DNA of 64,000 bases from an uncultured Bacteroidota bacterium. Lineage in GTDB: Bacteria > Bacteroidota > Bacteroidia > Chitinophagales > Chitinophagaceae. The stretch lies in NCBI GenBank assembly GCA_903887415.1, contig CAISPO010000042.1, positions 25,124-89,123 of the forward strand. Direction: 5' to 3'. The notes under the pieces were generated by a model. That model saw nothing but the letters and a program-made list of their open reading frames with translations, had not been told where the DNA came from and searched no databases. Below are positions 44,385 to 52,446 of this stretch, piece after piece (position 1 is the first letter of the stretch; each line of letters opens with the position of its first letter). The translations under genes and the position numbers were made by a program.

Positions 44385-45575
44385 ATGGCTCAAAGGCGGG
44401 AAAGAAAAGCTAAAAAAACGAATGGTTACTCGCTCCACAATAAAGTAAAGATCGTTCGCGGTGGCGCCGACTATTTCCGTTACTTAGAAGAGATCGCGGC
44501 AAACGCTCAATACTCATTATTCCTCCAGACTTACATCTTCGACGAAAACGAAACGGGCAACAAGGTGGCCGAAGCCTTAATAGCCGCGGCCAAAAGAAAT
44601 GTCTTCGTTTATGTGCTCCTTGATGGCTACGCGTCCAAAAATCTCTCCGCGTCATTCATTGCAAGGCTAAAAGAGGCAGGTGTGCATTTTGAATTTTTCA
44701 GGCCGCTTGTTTTAAGCAATGTATTTTACCTGGGGCGCAGATTGCACCATAAAGTAATTGTAGCAGACGCAAATGTGTGCATGGTCGCGGGCATAAATAT
44801 CAGCGACCGCTACAACGATGTTGGAGATACTGCTGCCTGGCTCGACTGGGCAATTCATGCAGAAGGGGAAGTTGCCCGGCAGCTCAACGAGGTATGTATA
44901 CACATCTGGAACCGGTCTGCGCTGCGCGAAAGATGCAAGGCCACGTCCCCACCGGTAACGCCATTACCAGAAGAAGAATGCCTCGTGCGCATTCGCCGCA
45001 ACGACTGGGTGTACCAGCACACGCAGATCACCCGCAGCTACCGTGAGCTGTTTAATGCGTCGCACCAGCACGTTACACTCATGACCAGCTATTTCTGGCC
45101 TCCGTTCAAATTGCTGAAACGGATGGCAGCAGCCTCCCGCAGGGGAGTTAAGATAAGGCTGGTACTCACCGCACGTGCCGACGTGCCATTCGCGAAATAT
45201 TCCGAAAGATATTTGTACCCCTGGCTGTTCCGGCACAAAATAGATGTGTATGAATACAACAAAAATATCCTCCACGGTAAAGTAGCCACCCGGGACAATG
45301 AATGGCTTACCGCTGGCTCTTACAATGTTAATAACATCAGCGCGTTTGCGAGTGTGGAGCTCAACCTAGACATCAGCAACGCCGCACTCGCAACTGAACT
45401 CAATGAAAAAATAGAAACGATCATTATCAATGATTGCACACAGGTCACCTCCGAAAGTTTTGTAGCATCAAGCAACATCATGAAACGATTAGGATACTAT
45501 TTATCCTATCGCATCACCCACATCATATTTTACCTGTTCACTTTCTATTTCACGCAAAGGCAAGACAGAAATTAA
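44385..45575 (+). CDS. Cardiolipin synthase-like phospholipase D protein
   Basis: Two HKD motifs mark the PLD family: HHKVIVADANVCMVAGINIS and LHGKVATRDNEWLTAGSYN, with HxKxxxxD spacing in both. They are typical of the ClsB-type enzymes that make cardiolipin from phosphatidylglycerol. The start is set at MAQRRERKAKKTNGYSL (44385); 23 codons upstream are in frame but include the inverted repeat. A C-terminal hydrophobic segment (RITHIIFYLFTFYF) may touch the membrane. It overlaps by 4 bp the convergent hydrolase gene at 45572. Confidence 0.9.
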   Translation: MAQRRERKAKKTNGYSLHNKVKIVRGGADYFRYLEEIAANAQYSLFLQTYIFDENETGNKVAEALIAAAKRNVFVYVLLDGYASKNLSASFIARLKEAGVHFEFFRPLVLSNVFYLGRRLHHKVIVADANVCMVAGINISDRYNDVGDTAAWLDWAIHAEGEVARQLNEVCIHIWNRSALRERCKATSPPVTPLPEEECLVRIRRNDWVYQHTQITRSYRELFNASHQHVTLMTSYFWPPFKLLKRMAAASRRGVKIRLVLTARADVPFAKYSERYLYPWLFRHKIDVYEYNKNILHGKVATRDNEWLTAGSYNVNNISAFASVELNLDISNAALATELNEKIETIIINDCTQVTSESFVASSNIMKRLGYYLSYRITHIIFYLFTFYFTQRQDRN

Positions 45576-46582
45576 ATACCCCTCATTCGCTTGAAAAACG
45601 CAGTTAATGTGGCCCTATCCCACCCTGCAAAACGTCCCCGTTGGACGATCAGCTTGTTGTCAGTTGGCTGGGTCAAAAAATAATGGAATACATAGCGTGA
45701 CTGAGGGCCTTTCCACCCCAACATTTCTCCAAAGTAAAGATCATTGAACACCAGCGTGTCATGCCATTTATTAACAGTATAGTATCCTCGCGAAAAACGC
45801 AATAATTGGCCCACATCTTTCTGGCCCGCATCGGGCTTTAACAGGGAATCATTACGGCAAACATAATGGAGATCGATATTACACTTTGAATCAAAAACAG
45901 ATCGATAGCCGGTGTTATAACCACTATCATTCTTGACAACTACATACCAAAGTAAATTGTTAAGCGGTGTAGGCGTTGTAAAATAATCCGCGGCTTCGAT
46001 GCTTCTTTTATGGAGGTTTTTTTCAACGGCATTGTCAATAAATAATTTAAACCCGATCCCAGCAACGAGATATAACCCACTAAGCCCCAATCCGGCCTTC
46101 ACCCAGAACATTCGCTTTTTGCTGGTTACTTTTAGTATTATAAGAGCAGCCATTGCCAGCGCAGGCCACAAAGTGAACAATGGATCGGCAACAAACATAG
46201 TATTGAAGGAAACACGGTAGTGACTGAACGGCTCAAACCAGCCGGTACCATAGGCATTGAAAGCATCAATAAAAATATGTATCAATATCTGTAAGCCCCA
46301 AAACAAAGACCACTTCCGGAAACTGATCTCGTTTTGCCGGAACAACTTCAGGGAGCACCAAGCCAGTATAGGAGTTACCAGGAGCGTAAACAGGATAGAG
46401 TGCGTAAAACCCCTGTGCGCAAGTACATCGGCGCTCACAGGCAGCCAAAAAGAAGCCAAAATATCTATATCAGGTATATTCTGGGCAAGAGCGCCAATAA
46501 TGAGCGCCTTTTTCCCGATTTGCTTACCTGCAACGGCCTCTCCTATGCACGCCCCCAGCACGATATGGGTAATTGTATCCAT
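45572..46582 (-). CDS. Membrane-bound metal-dependent hydrolase (YdjM/DUF457 type)
   Basis: 336 residues. The first 170 follow the family: MDTITHIVLGACIGEAVAG, IPDIDIL and HRGFTHSILF, with His and Asp residues that likely bind metal, and several membrane helices (including 71-87 and 109-124). The rest is a soluble domain of about 150 residues. Proteins of this family have been linked to LexA-regulated stress and to phosphoesterase chemistry, but the substrate is not known. Confidence 0.88.
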   Translation of the reverse strand: MDTITHIVLGACIGEAVAGKQIGKKALIIGALAQNIPDIDILASFWLPVSADVLAHRGFTHSILFTLLVTPILAWCSLKLFRQNEISFRKWSLFWGLQILIHIFIDAFNAYGTGWFEPFSHYRVSFNTMFVADPLFTLWPALAMAALIILKVTSKKRMFWVKAGLGLSGLYLVAGIGFKLFIDNAVEKNLHKRSIEAADYFTTPTPLNNLLWYVVVKNDSGYNTGYRSVFDSKCNIDLHYVCRNDSLLKPDAGQKDVGQLLRFSRGYYTVNKWHDTLVFNDLYFGEMLGWKGPQSRYVFHYFLTQPTDNKLIVQRGRFAGWDRATLTAFFKRMRGI

Positions 46583-46700
46583 CGCCTTTTAAAAAAAAAT
46601 AAAAAATTCACACACAAACGCTTGAATTTTTATTATTTATTCAATATTTTACACGCAAATTACAACATCATTACCTGACAAAAACAAAAAAAGACCGCTT

Positions 46701-47129
46701 ATGAAACTGAACATCGTTACAATTTTACTCTTTACAGTGCTGTTATCAACCGGCTTTAGCACTAAATCTGACGCTCAATGCTGGAGGTGCCACAGATACG
46801 GCTACTGGGCTCCGGAACACGCAACGGACAAAGCATGTTGCTCTGATCATTGGGGTTGCCGTCCATGGCGCTATGGTCATTGCTGGGGCGGCTATTGCTC
46901 CGCAGAAATGCGCCAGCATGCAATTGAAGACAGCACAAATTGCGCTAAATACCACGAAGACTTGAAAGCTGCTCATGCGAAATACGAAGAAGGTGACGCT
47001 ATTTTGCGCAACAGCAACCACGGATACTGGGGTCACGGCTACTGGGGTCATGGCTGGAGCCGTTGGGACGGTGGCTGGTGGGGTGGCTGGCGCGGCGACC
47101 GCTACTACTATCGCGGTGCTGGTTATTAA
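46701..47129 (+). CDS. Secreted Cys/His/Trp/Gly-rich protein
   Basis: 142 residues with a signal peptide (MKLNIVTILLFTVLLSTGFSTKSDA). The mature part has nine Cys in residues 27-80 (QCWRCHRYGYWAPEH, ACCSDHWGCRPW, HCWGGYCSAE) and a C-terminal tail of His/Gly/Trp repeats (GYWGHGYWGHGWSRW). Repetitive low-complexity composition with potential metal ligands. I recognise no family. It is flanked by a strong terminator and is on its own. Confidence 0.75.
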   Translation: MKLNIVTILLFTVLLSTGFSTKSDAQCWRCHRYGYWAPEHATDKACCSDHWGCRPWRYGHCWGGYCSAEMRQHAIEDSTNCAKYHEDLKAAHAKYEEGDAILRNSNHGYWGHGYWGHGWSRWDGGWWGGWRGDRYYYRGAGY

Positions 47130-47149
47130 TAACACTACATCATTATAAT

Positions 47150-47182
47150 AAGAAAGGCTACTCCGAAAAAGTAGCCTTTCTT
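47150..47182. terminator. Terminator between 46701 gene and kdsB
   Basis: Arms AGAAAGGCTACT and AGTAGCCTTTCT, perfect over 12 bp. Confidence 0.85.
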
Positions 47183-47202
47183 ATTTGGCAAACGCTTGCT
47201 CC

Positions 47203-47943
47203 CTACAGTCCCATTCTCCTCAATACCTTCTCCACATCTTCCGGGGTATCTATACAATGGCTTTCAAATCTGGTCGGCACACACTTTATCTTAAACCCAC
47301 TTTGTAGCCAGCGCAATTGCTCCAGAGACTCCGCCTGCTCTAACGAGGAGACTGGTATCTGCGATATCTGCTCCAGCACGTCTCTCCGGTAGGCATACAT
47401 GCCCACATGCCGGTAATACGGGAAGTGCAGGTGCCACTCTTTTTCATCCACACCCTTGATGAAGGGTATCACCATTCTGCTGAAATACAGAGCCTCCATA
47501 TTATCAGTCAGCACTATTTTCACTTCACCCCGGTCAAACAGTTCTTCGTGGGTACCCACAGGTATCATCTGCGTGGCCAGTTCCGTGGTGCCATCCTGCA
47601 GCACCGCAGCCAGCTCGTCCAGTTGTTGTGGATCTATAAATGGCTCATCACCCTGCACGTTGATGACATAAGTATATTCCGGCCCTAGCTGTTGCAATGC
47701 TTCCCAGCACCGGTCGGTTCCGTTAGCATGATCGGGGGACGTCATCAAGGCTTCTCCACCAAAGGCCCGCACATGCTGCAGTATCCTATCATCATCGGTT
47801 GCCACCACAAGTTTATGCAGTAGCTTACTTCGCGAAGCCTGCTCATATACCCTTTGTATCATGCTCTTCCCCTGGATATCAATAAGCGGCTTGCCCGGAA
47901 ACCGCGACGAAGCATACCGAGCGGGAATAATACCTGCTATCAT
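47203..47943 (-). CDS. kdsB: 3-deoxy-manno-octulosonate cytidylyltransferase KdsB
   Basis: KdsB activates Kdo with CTP to CMP-Kdo before transfer to lipid A. The 246-residue protein shows the nucleotidyltransferase signature IIPARYASSRFPGKPLIDI, the VVATDDDRI and NGTDRC blocks, and NVQGDEPFID. Last gene of the minus-strand cluster waaA-kdnA-kdnB-kdsA-transaldolase/CBS-kdsB. In organisms with kdnA/kdnB, this enzyme or a paralogue accepts Kdo8N. Confidence 0.96.
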   Translation of the reverse strand: MIAGIIPARYASSRFPGKPLIDIQGKSMIQRVYEQASRSKLLHKLVVATDDDRILQHVRAFGGEALMTSPDHANGTDRCWEALQQLGPEYTYVINVQGDEPFIDPQQLDELAAVLQDGTTELATQMIPVGTHEELFDRGEVKIVLTDNMEALYFSRMVIPFIKGVDEKEWHLHFPYYRHVGMYAYRRDVLEQISQIPVSSLEQAESLEQLRWLQSGFKIKCVPTRFESHCIDTPEDVEKVLRRMGL

Positions 47944-47960
47944 TATTGCTTTATATAATA

Positions 47961-47982
47961 GCCCCGGTTTTTAGGCCGGGGC
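47961..47982. other. Intergenic hairpin before kdsB
   Basis: Arms GCCCCGG and CCGGGGC between the transaldolase/CBS stop (48010) and kdsB start (47943). No T run, so it may be an attenuator or a stability element rather than a terminator. Confidence 0.45.
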
Positions 47983-48009
47983 ATGAAAAATAATTCTTTC
48001 GTTTTAACA

Positions 48010-49020
48010 TTAGTACCTCTTCAGGTCCTGTATATCCAGCATCCCGAAAGGCTTGCCGTTCTCCAGCACCAGTATAGTGTCCACATTCATTTTCTTAAAT
48101 ATCGCTTCGGCCTCATTCAATAGTGCATTGGCATCAACGCTTATTGGCGCTTTATACTCAAGATCGCCTATTTTTTTGCCCAGGATGTCTCCATCTTTCT
48201 GCAATAACCTGCGCAGGTCTCCATCGGTAAATATCCCTTTCAGGCTGCCATCATCGTTTACAACTGTCACACAGCCAAAGCCATATTCAGTCATTTTCAC
48301 AATAGCATCCTTCATGTTAGTATCGGCCTTCACCAGCGGGTTAGTGCCATTTATAGCTTCTTTCACCCGCACTGTCATTAGCCTTGTATCACTCAGGAAC
48401 TGTTCCGTACCAACAGTGGTGAAGTTATTATCAGTCAGTCCTTTCAACACTTTCAGCGGCACTGTTATCGTGTGTACCCCTATGTTAATCGCATTACGTA
48501 CATGCTCTGAATTACGCACCGAGCTAAACATGATCTTAGTGTCATACCCATAATGGTGTACCGCACTTACACACTGTTCCACAAGTGCCAGTGCATCATG
48601 CCCCTGGTCCTGCAGGCGGCCCACCAGCGGGCATACATAGCTTGCACCGGCATGCATGGCCATATACGCCTGCTGTAATGTATATACAAGGTGAACATTA
48701 ACCAGCAATCCTTCATTACGCAGCAATTTACATGCACGCACACCTTCCAGCGATACTGGTATCTTGAACACGGTTTTCTTTGGATCGAGCCCCAGGTCCA
48801 ACTGGCGGCGAGCTTCTTTTACCACGTCTTCGGCAGTATTTCCCAGTGCCTCTATCTGCAGCACAGGCACCATTTTAGACAGCTTTACAATAGTGCCATC
48901 TATATCTGCTATGCCTTCGCGCTGCATAAAAGTAGGAGTGGTCGTCAACCCATCCAGAAATCCTAACTTAAAGCCTTCTTCAATTTCCTTGAGGTTGGCT
49001 GAATCGAGATATAATTCCAT
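48010..49020 (-). CDS. Transaldolase (FSA/TalC-like) fused to a CBS-domain pair
   Basis: 336 residues in two parts. Residues 1-215 are a class I aldolase of the transaldolase/fructose-6-phosphate aldolase group: D6 (MELYLDSA), the Schiff-base K86 (VFKIPVSLEGVRACKLL) and YVCPLVGRLQDQG. The usual TTNP(S/T) reads TTTPT here, so Asn28 is Thr. Residues 225-336 are two CBS motifs (MTEYGFGCVTVVNDDGSLKG then IFTDGDLRRLL), close to the C-terminal pair of KpsF/KdsD arabinose-5-phosphate isomerases. The gene sits between kdsA and kdsB, where an A5P-forming enzyme is needed, and no kdsD is in the window. The role as an A5P source or a regulated aldolase is inferred. Confidence 0.85.
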   Translation of the reverse strand: MELYLDSANLKEIEEGFKLGFLDGLTTTPTFMQREGIADIDGTIVKLSKMVPVLQIEALGNTAEDVVKEARRQLDLGLDPKKTVFKIPVSLEGVRACKLLRNEGLLVNVHLVYTLQQAYMAMHAGASYVCPLVGRLQDQGHDALALVEQCVSAVHHYGYDTKIMFSSVRNSEHVRNAINIGVHTITVPLKVLKGLTDNNFTTVGTEQFLSDTRLMTVRVKEAINGTNPLVKADTNMKDAIVKMTEYGFGCVTVVNDDGSLKGIFTDGDLRRLLQKDGDILGKKIGDLEYKAPISVDANALLNEAEAIFKKMNVDTILVLENGKPFGMLDIQDLKRY

Positions 49021-49071
49021 TTTGTGTGTTTACTTTTTATTGTTCGAACGGCTAATATACTTTAAATCCTG

Positions 49072-49902
49072 TTACCTATACTTCACTTCTATCGCATGGA
49101 GCTCAATAAGTGGCTTCAAAAACTCTTCCAGCTTATAAACACTGAGTTGGCTGGCGGCGTCACAAAGCGCCTTTTCCGGCTCGGGGTGGGTCTCAATAAA
49201 GATACCATCTACTCCCGCAGCTACACCTGCATAACTCAGCACCGGCAGAAATTCCTTCGCCCCACCCTTCGCATCCGCACTTGGAATACCATATTTACGG
49301 ATAGAGTGCGTTATATCAAACACCACCGGGTAGCCCAGTTGAGCCATATGATAAAAACTACGCGGATCAACTACAAGGTCATTATACCCCATTGTATAGC
49401 CCCGCTCCGTAAGAATGATCTGGCTGTTTCCAGCCTCCTCGCATTTAGCCACAGGGTGCTTCATATTCTCCGGGGCAAGAAACTGTCCATGCTTGATATT
49501 AATAACCTTTCCCGTCTTCGCGGCGGCAACCATCAGGCCGGACTGCATGCACAGATAAGCTGGTATCTGGAGTATGTCACAAACCTCAGCCACAGGCGCA
49601 GCATGATCAGGATAATGAATATCCGTCAAAAGCGAAAACCCGAATTGCTCCTTTATTTTCGCCAGTACTTTTAACCCTTTGTCCAGGCCTGGCCCATCGT
49701 AGTACTTCAGGCTACTGCGGTTATCTTTTAAGAACGAAGATTTGTAGATGATGGGGATATTCAGCTTTTGGCTTACCTCGCGGAGCTTCTCGGCTGTTCT
49801 CATCATTATGCTTTCTTCCTCTATCACACACGGACCAGATATGAGAAACAACTCATCAGCCCCGCAGCTTATATTCCCAACTTGTATTTTTTTACTGCTC
49901 AT
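49072..49902 (-). CDS. kdsA: 3-deoxy-8-phosphooctulonate synthase KdsA
   Basis: Condenses arabinose-5-phosphate and PEP to Kdo-8-phosphate. The start is MSSKKIQVGNISCG (49902); the 12 codons before it are unlikely, as they overlap a palindrome. The KdsA blocks are clear: LISGPCVIEEESIMMRTAEK, IIYKSSFLKDNRSS, LLTDIHYPDHAAPVAEVCDI and DITHSIRKYG. 276 residues is normal for the family. Part of the Kdo8N cluster. Confidence 0.96.
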   Translation of the reverse strand: MSSKKIQVGNISCGADELFLISGPCVIEEESIMMRTAEKLREVSQKLNIPIIYKSSFLKDNRSSLKYYDGPGLDKGLKVLAKIKEQFGFSLLTDIHYPDHAAPVAEVCDILQIPAYLCMQSGLMVAAAKTGKVINIKHGQFLAPENMKHPVAKCEEAGNSQIILTERGYTMGYNDLVVDPRSFYHMAQLGYPVVFDITHSIRKYGIPSADAKGGAKEFLPVLSYAGVAAGVDGIFIETHPEPEKALCDAASQLSVYKLEEFLKPLIELHAIEVKYR

Positions 49903-49924
49903 AATTTTGCTTTTATCGCTTAGT

Positions 49925-49941
49925 CGGGTGTGGCACACCCG
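49925..49941. repeat. Inverted repeat CGGGTGTG / CACACCCG
   Basis: A perfect 8-bp inverted repeat with a 1-nt centre between kdnB and kdsA. Possibly a REP-like element. Confidence 0.5.
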
Positions 49942-49946
49942 TCTCG

Positions 49947-51026
49947 CTACATTCTTTTATACAATTCCTTAATAGTATCAATCGTCACCTTCTCTTTCCA
50001 GTTTGCACCAATAGCATGGTTCCACATATGCGGCAAGTTGTAAGCCACTTCGGCCATAGCGGTTATTGTTTCATCGCTCCAGCCTTTGCTTAGTCCTTGT
50101 GGTAAAGTAACATTATGCATCTTCAGCATTTGCTTCAATTCTGCTACGCCCTCTCCATAATAATCCTCCAGGTGCTGGAAAGCCAGGCAATTCGCATAGC
50201 AATGTTTCTCACCAAGTATTTTCGACAATCCGTAAGATAGCGCATGACATACACCCACCTCAGAATACGTAAGACTGAGGCCACCCATCATGGAGGCCAC
50301 CATCAGTTTGTCGTCATTATCGGGCGTCTGGCCGGCGCTTTCGCCAAGGTATATTTCGCGGCATAGTTTCAGAGATTGCTCGGCATAGGCATGACTGTAT
50401 GCATTATTCAGCGTTCCGTTCTCTGATTCGATGCAATGAATATAAGTATCCATACCCGTGTACAACCACTTGTCAACCGGCACACTGGCAATAAGCTCGG
50501 GGTCCAGTATCACCTGGTTAAACACTGTCCAATCGCATTTCAATCCCAGCTTCTTCACCGGCCCGGTAAGCACTGCCGTCATAGAGACCTCCGCGCCAGT
50601 GCCGGAGATAGTTGGCACCCCCAGGTGGTAAATCCCCGGCTTCTTAATAAGGTTCAAGCCCTGGTACAAAACCGACGAACCCTCATTAGTGAACATCAAT
50701 GAGATTGCCTTTGCAATATCCATTATGCTGCCTCCACCAATCCCTACAACCCCTGCGGGCAAACCCTTTGATGCCAATATCTCATCACGCAAGTTATCTA
50801 TCTGGTCTGTTGTTGGCTCATGCGGATCAACATCTATAAAACGGATCACATCTTGCGCCGTTGCAGGAATGCGTTTTTCCAGTTCTTTCCCTTTAAAATA
50901 GTTATCAACAACAAAGAGAAAAAAACGGGCGTTCTCATTCCGCCTTTCAGCCAGTATGCCCTCCATATTAGCAAAGCTGCCCCTGCCAAAAACCACCTTA
51001 TCTATGTTCTTAAAATTCTTGTGCAT
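49947..51026 (-). CDS. kdnB: Kdo 8-oxidase KdnB (iron-containing alcohol dehydrogenase)
   Basis: In Shewanella KdnB oxidises Kdo at C8 before amination by KdnA, making 8-amino-Kdo. This 359-residue protein is of the iron alcohol dehydrogenase family: GGGSIMDIAKAISLM (NAD-binding), GTGAEVSM, and metal ligands in TGMDTYIHCIES and EVGVCHALSYGLSKIL with the later HMWNHA. The direct neighbour is the KdnA-type aminotransferase. The assignment rests on family and neighbour, and the gene order supports it. Confidence 0.88.
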   Translation of the reverse strand: MHKNFKNIDKVVFGRGSFANMEGILAERRNENARFFLFVVDNYFKGKELEKRIPATAQDVIRFIDVDPHEPTTDQIDNLRDEILASKGLPAGVVGIGGGSIMDIAKAISLMFTNEGSSVLYQGLNLIKKPGIYHLGVPTISGTGAEVSMTAVLTGPVKKLGLKCDWTVFNQVILDPELIASVPVDKWLYTGMDTYIHCIESENGTLNNAYSHAYAEQSLKLCREIYLGESAGQTPDNDDKLMVASMMGGLSLTYSEVGVCHALSYGLSKILGEKHCYANCLAFQHLEDYYGEGVAELKQMLKMHNVTLPQGLSKGWSDETITAMAEVAYNLPHMWNHAIGANWKEKVTIDTIKELYKRM

Positions 51027-51065
51027 TGTGCAAATTCAAAGGTCAAAATTCAAAATTCAAAAGCC

Positions 51066-52274
51066 CTAAATGGCTGGCACCATAGTCGCCGCCTTTACAG
51101 CTTTAGCAATATTGTTTGCCAGTGTCTCTATCTCCTCTTCAGTCCAGGTGCAGCGGATGCCAAACGAAATAAGACGGCCCACTACTTCCTGTGATTTTGG
51201 CAATTCCACAGTGTTGTAATCTTGTGGCATGCCCAGCACCTGCGCTGGCAGCTTAGAGGCCGTCTGCATTTTCTTAAGGTGGTCCCACTGGTTTATGAAG
51301 TGGTACATATTCGTGTTCCAATAGTTGAATCCACCCACACCTGCTTTATTCATTTCATCAACTGTACGTTTTGCAGTTTCCGTATCCGGCAGCATCATGT
51401 TTAAAAACGTAGCCGAATCGCCTGCCGGGTCCGTTAGCTTTGAAAAGGAAATCCCCTCAGTTTGCGAAAGGATATCCATCAGCATTTTTTTGTGCTTCCT
51501 GTTGATCTCGCGTATATGCGGCACCTTCCGTGTCTGCGCCAGGCCCACAGCCGCATGCAGTTCGCTGATACGGTAATTGAAACCTAATACCGGGTGCTGC
51601 TCCATACCGCGATTATTGCCCACATGGTTATGTCCATGGTCAGAATATGCATCGGCCAGCTTGTATATCTCTTCATCATCCGTAATGAATGCACCACCTT
51701 CACCTGCCGTAGCTATCTTAAAAAAGTCGAAGGAAAAACTACCGGCCTTGCCAAACAAGCCTACAGACTTCCCTTTATAAGACGCGCCAAATGCCTGCCC
51801 GGCATCTTCTACCAATATCAGATTATGTTCTTTTGCCACCTGCAAGATGCCATCCATATCGGCCATGCCGCCGCACATATGCACCAGGCAAATGCCCTTC
51901 GTTTTCGGTGTTATTGCTTTCCTGATCCCTTCTGCGCTCAGGCACAGTGTTTCATCTATTTCTGCAAACACCGGTATTGCACCAATAAACAAAACCGCCT
52001 CTACGCTTGCTATAAACGTAAATGGAGGTACAATAACCTCATCTCCAGCACCGATGCCAGATGCCGCCATTGCTATAGCTATTGCCGCCGAGCCGTTAGA
52101 TACCGCATGCGCATATTTAGCGCCTGTCACTTTTCTCACCTCCGCTTCAAACTCACGCGCCTTCCAAACGCCATTGCGTTGCTGGTCATGATTATAACGG
52201 AATAACATTCCGGTTTCCAATACATCATTTATTTCCTTGCGCTCTTCCGCGCCGAATAATTCTGTTCCTGGCAT
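51066..52274 (-). CDS. kdnA: 8-amino-Kdo aminotransferase KdnA (DegT/DnrJ/EryC1 family)
   Basis: A PLP enzyme that aminates 8-oxo-Kdo, giving Kdo8N. The start at MPGTELFGAEERKEI (52274) is chosen because a -7 box (52296-52303) overlaps the earlier ATG at 52298. The family blocks FTFIASVEAVLFIGAIPVFAE, VEDAGQAFGAS and the PLP-lysine region GSFSFDFFKIATAGEGG are present (the Schiff-base Lys in FFKIATAGEGG). It overlaps no gene and precedes kdnB by 39 bp, in the same direction. Confidence 0.88.
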   Translation of the reverse strand: MPGTELFGAEERKEINDVLETGMLFRYNHDQQRNGVWKAREFEAEVRKVTGAKYAHAVSNGSAAIAIAMAASGIGAGDEVIVPPFTFIASVEAVLFIGAIPVFAEIDETLCLSAEGIRKAITPKTKGICLVHMCGGMADMDGILQVAKEHNLILVEDAGQAFGASYKGKSVGLFGKAGSFSFDFFKIATAGEGGAFITDDEEIYKLADAYSDHGHNHVGNNRGMEQHPVLGFNYRISELHAAVGLAQTRKVPHIREINRKHKKMLMDILSQTEGISFSKLTDPAGDSATFLNMMLPDTETAKRTVDEMNKAGVGGFNYWNTNMYHFINQWDHLKKMQTASKLPAQVLGMPQDYNTVELPKSQEVVGRLISFGIRCTWTEEEIETLANNIAKAVKAATMVPAI

Positions 52275-52295
52275 TTTATCAAGATTTTTGGTGTG

Positions 52296-52303
52296 CAAAA
52301 ATA
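52296..52303 (-). promoter_or_regulatory. -7 box TATTTTTG before kdnA
   Basis: An exact TAnnTTTG match 22 bp before the ATG at 52274. It suggests the kdn/kds genes start a separate transcript from waaA. Confidence 0.5.
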
Positions 52304-52446
52304 CGGCTTATCCTTATCTGGAGTAGATATATAACTTTATCAAAATTGACCATACAACAAAAATCAACAAATAATCCTTGTAAAAAGCTACCTCGGGCGC
52401 AATGGACAACGGTCTCGGGCAATTCGATAAGGAAAGTTAAAATTCA

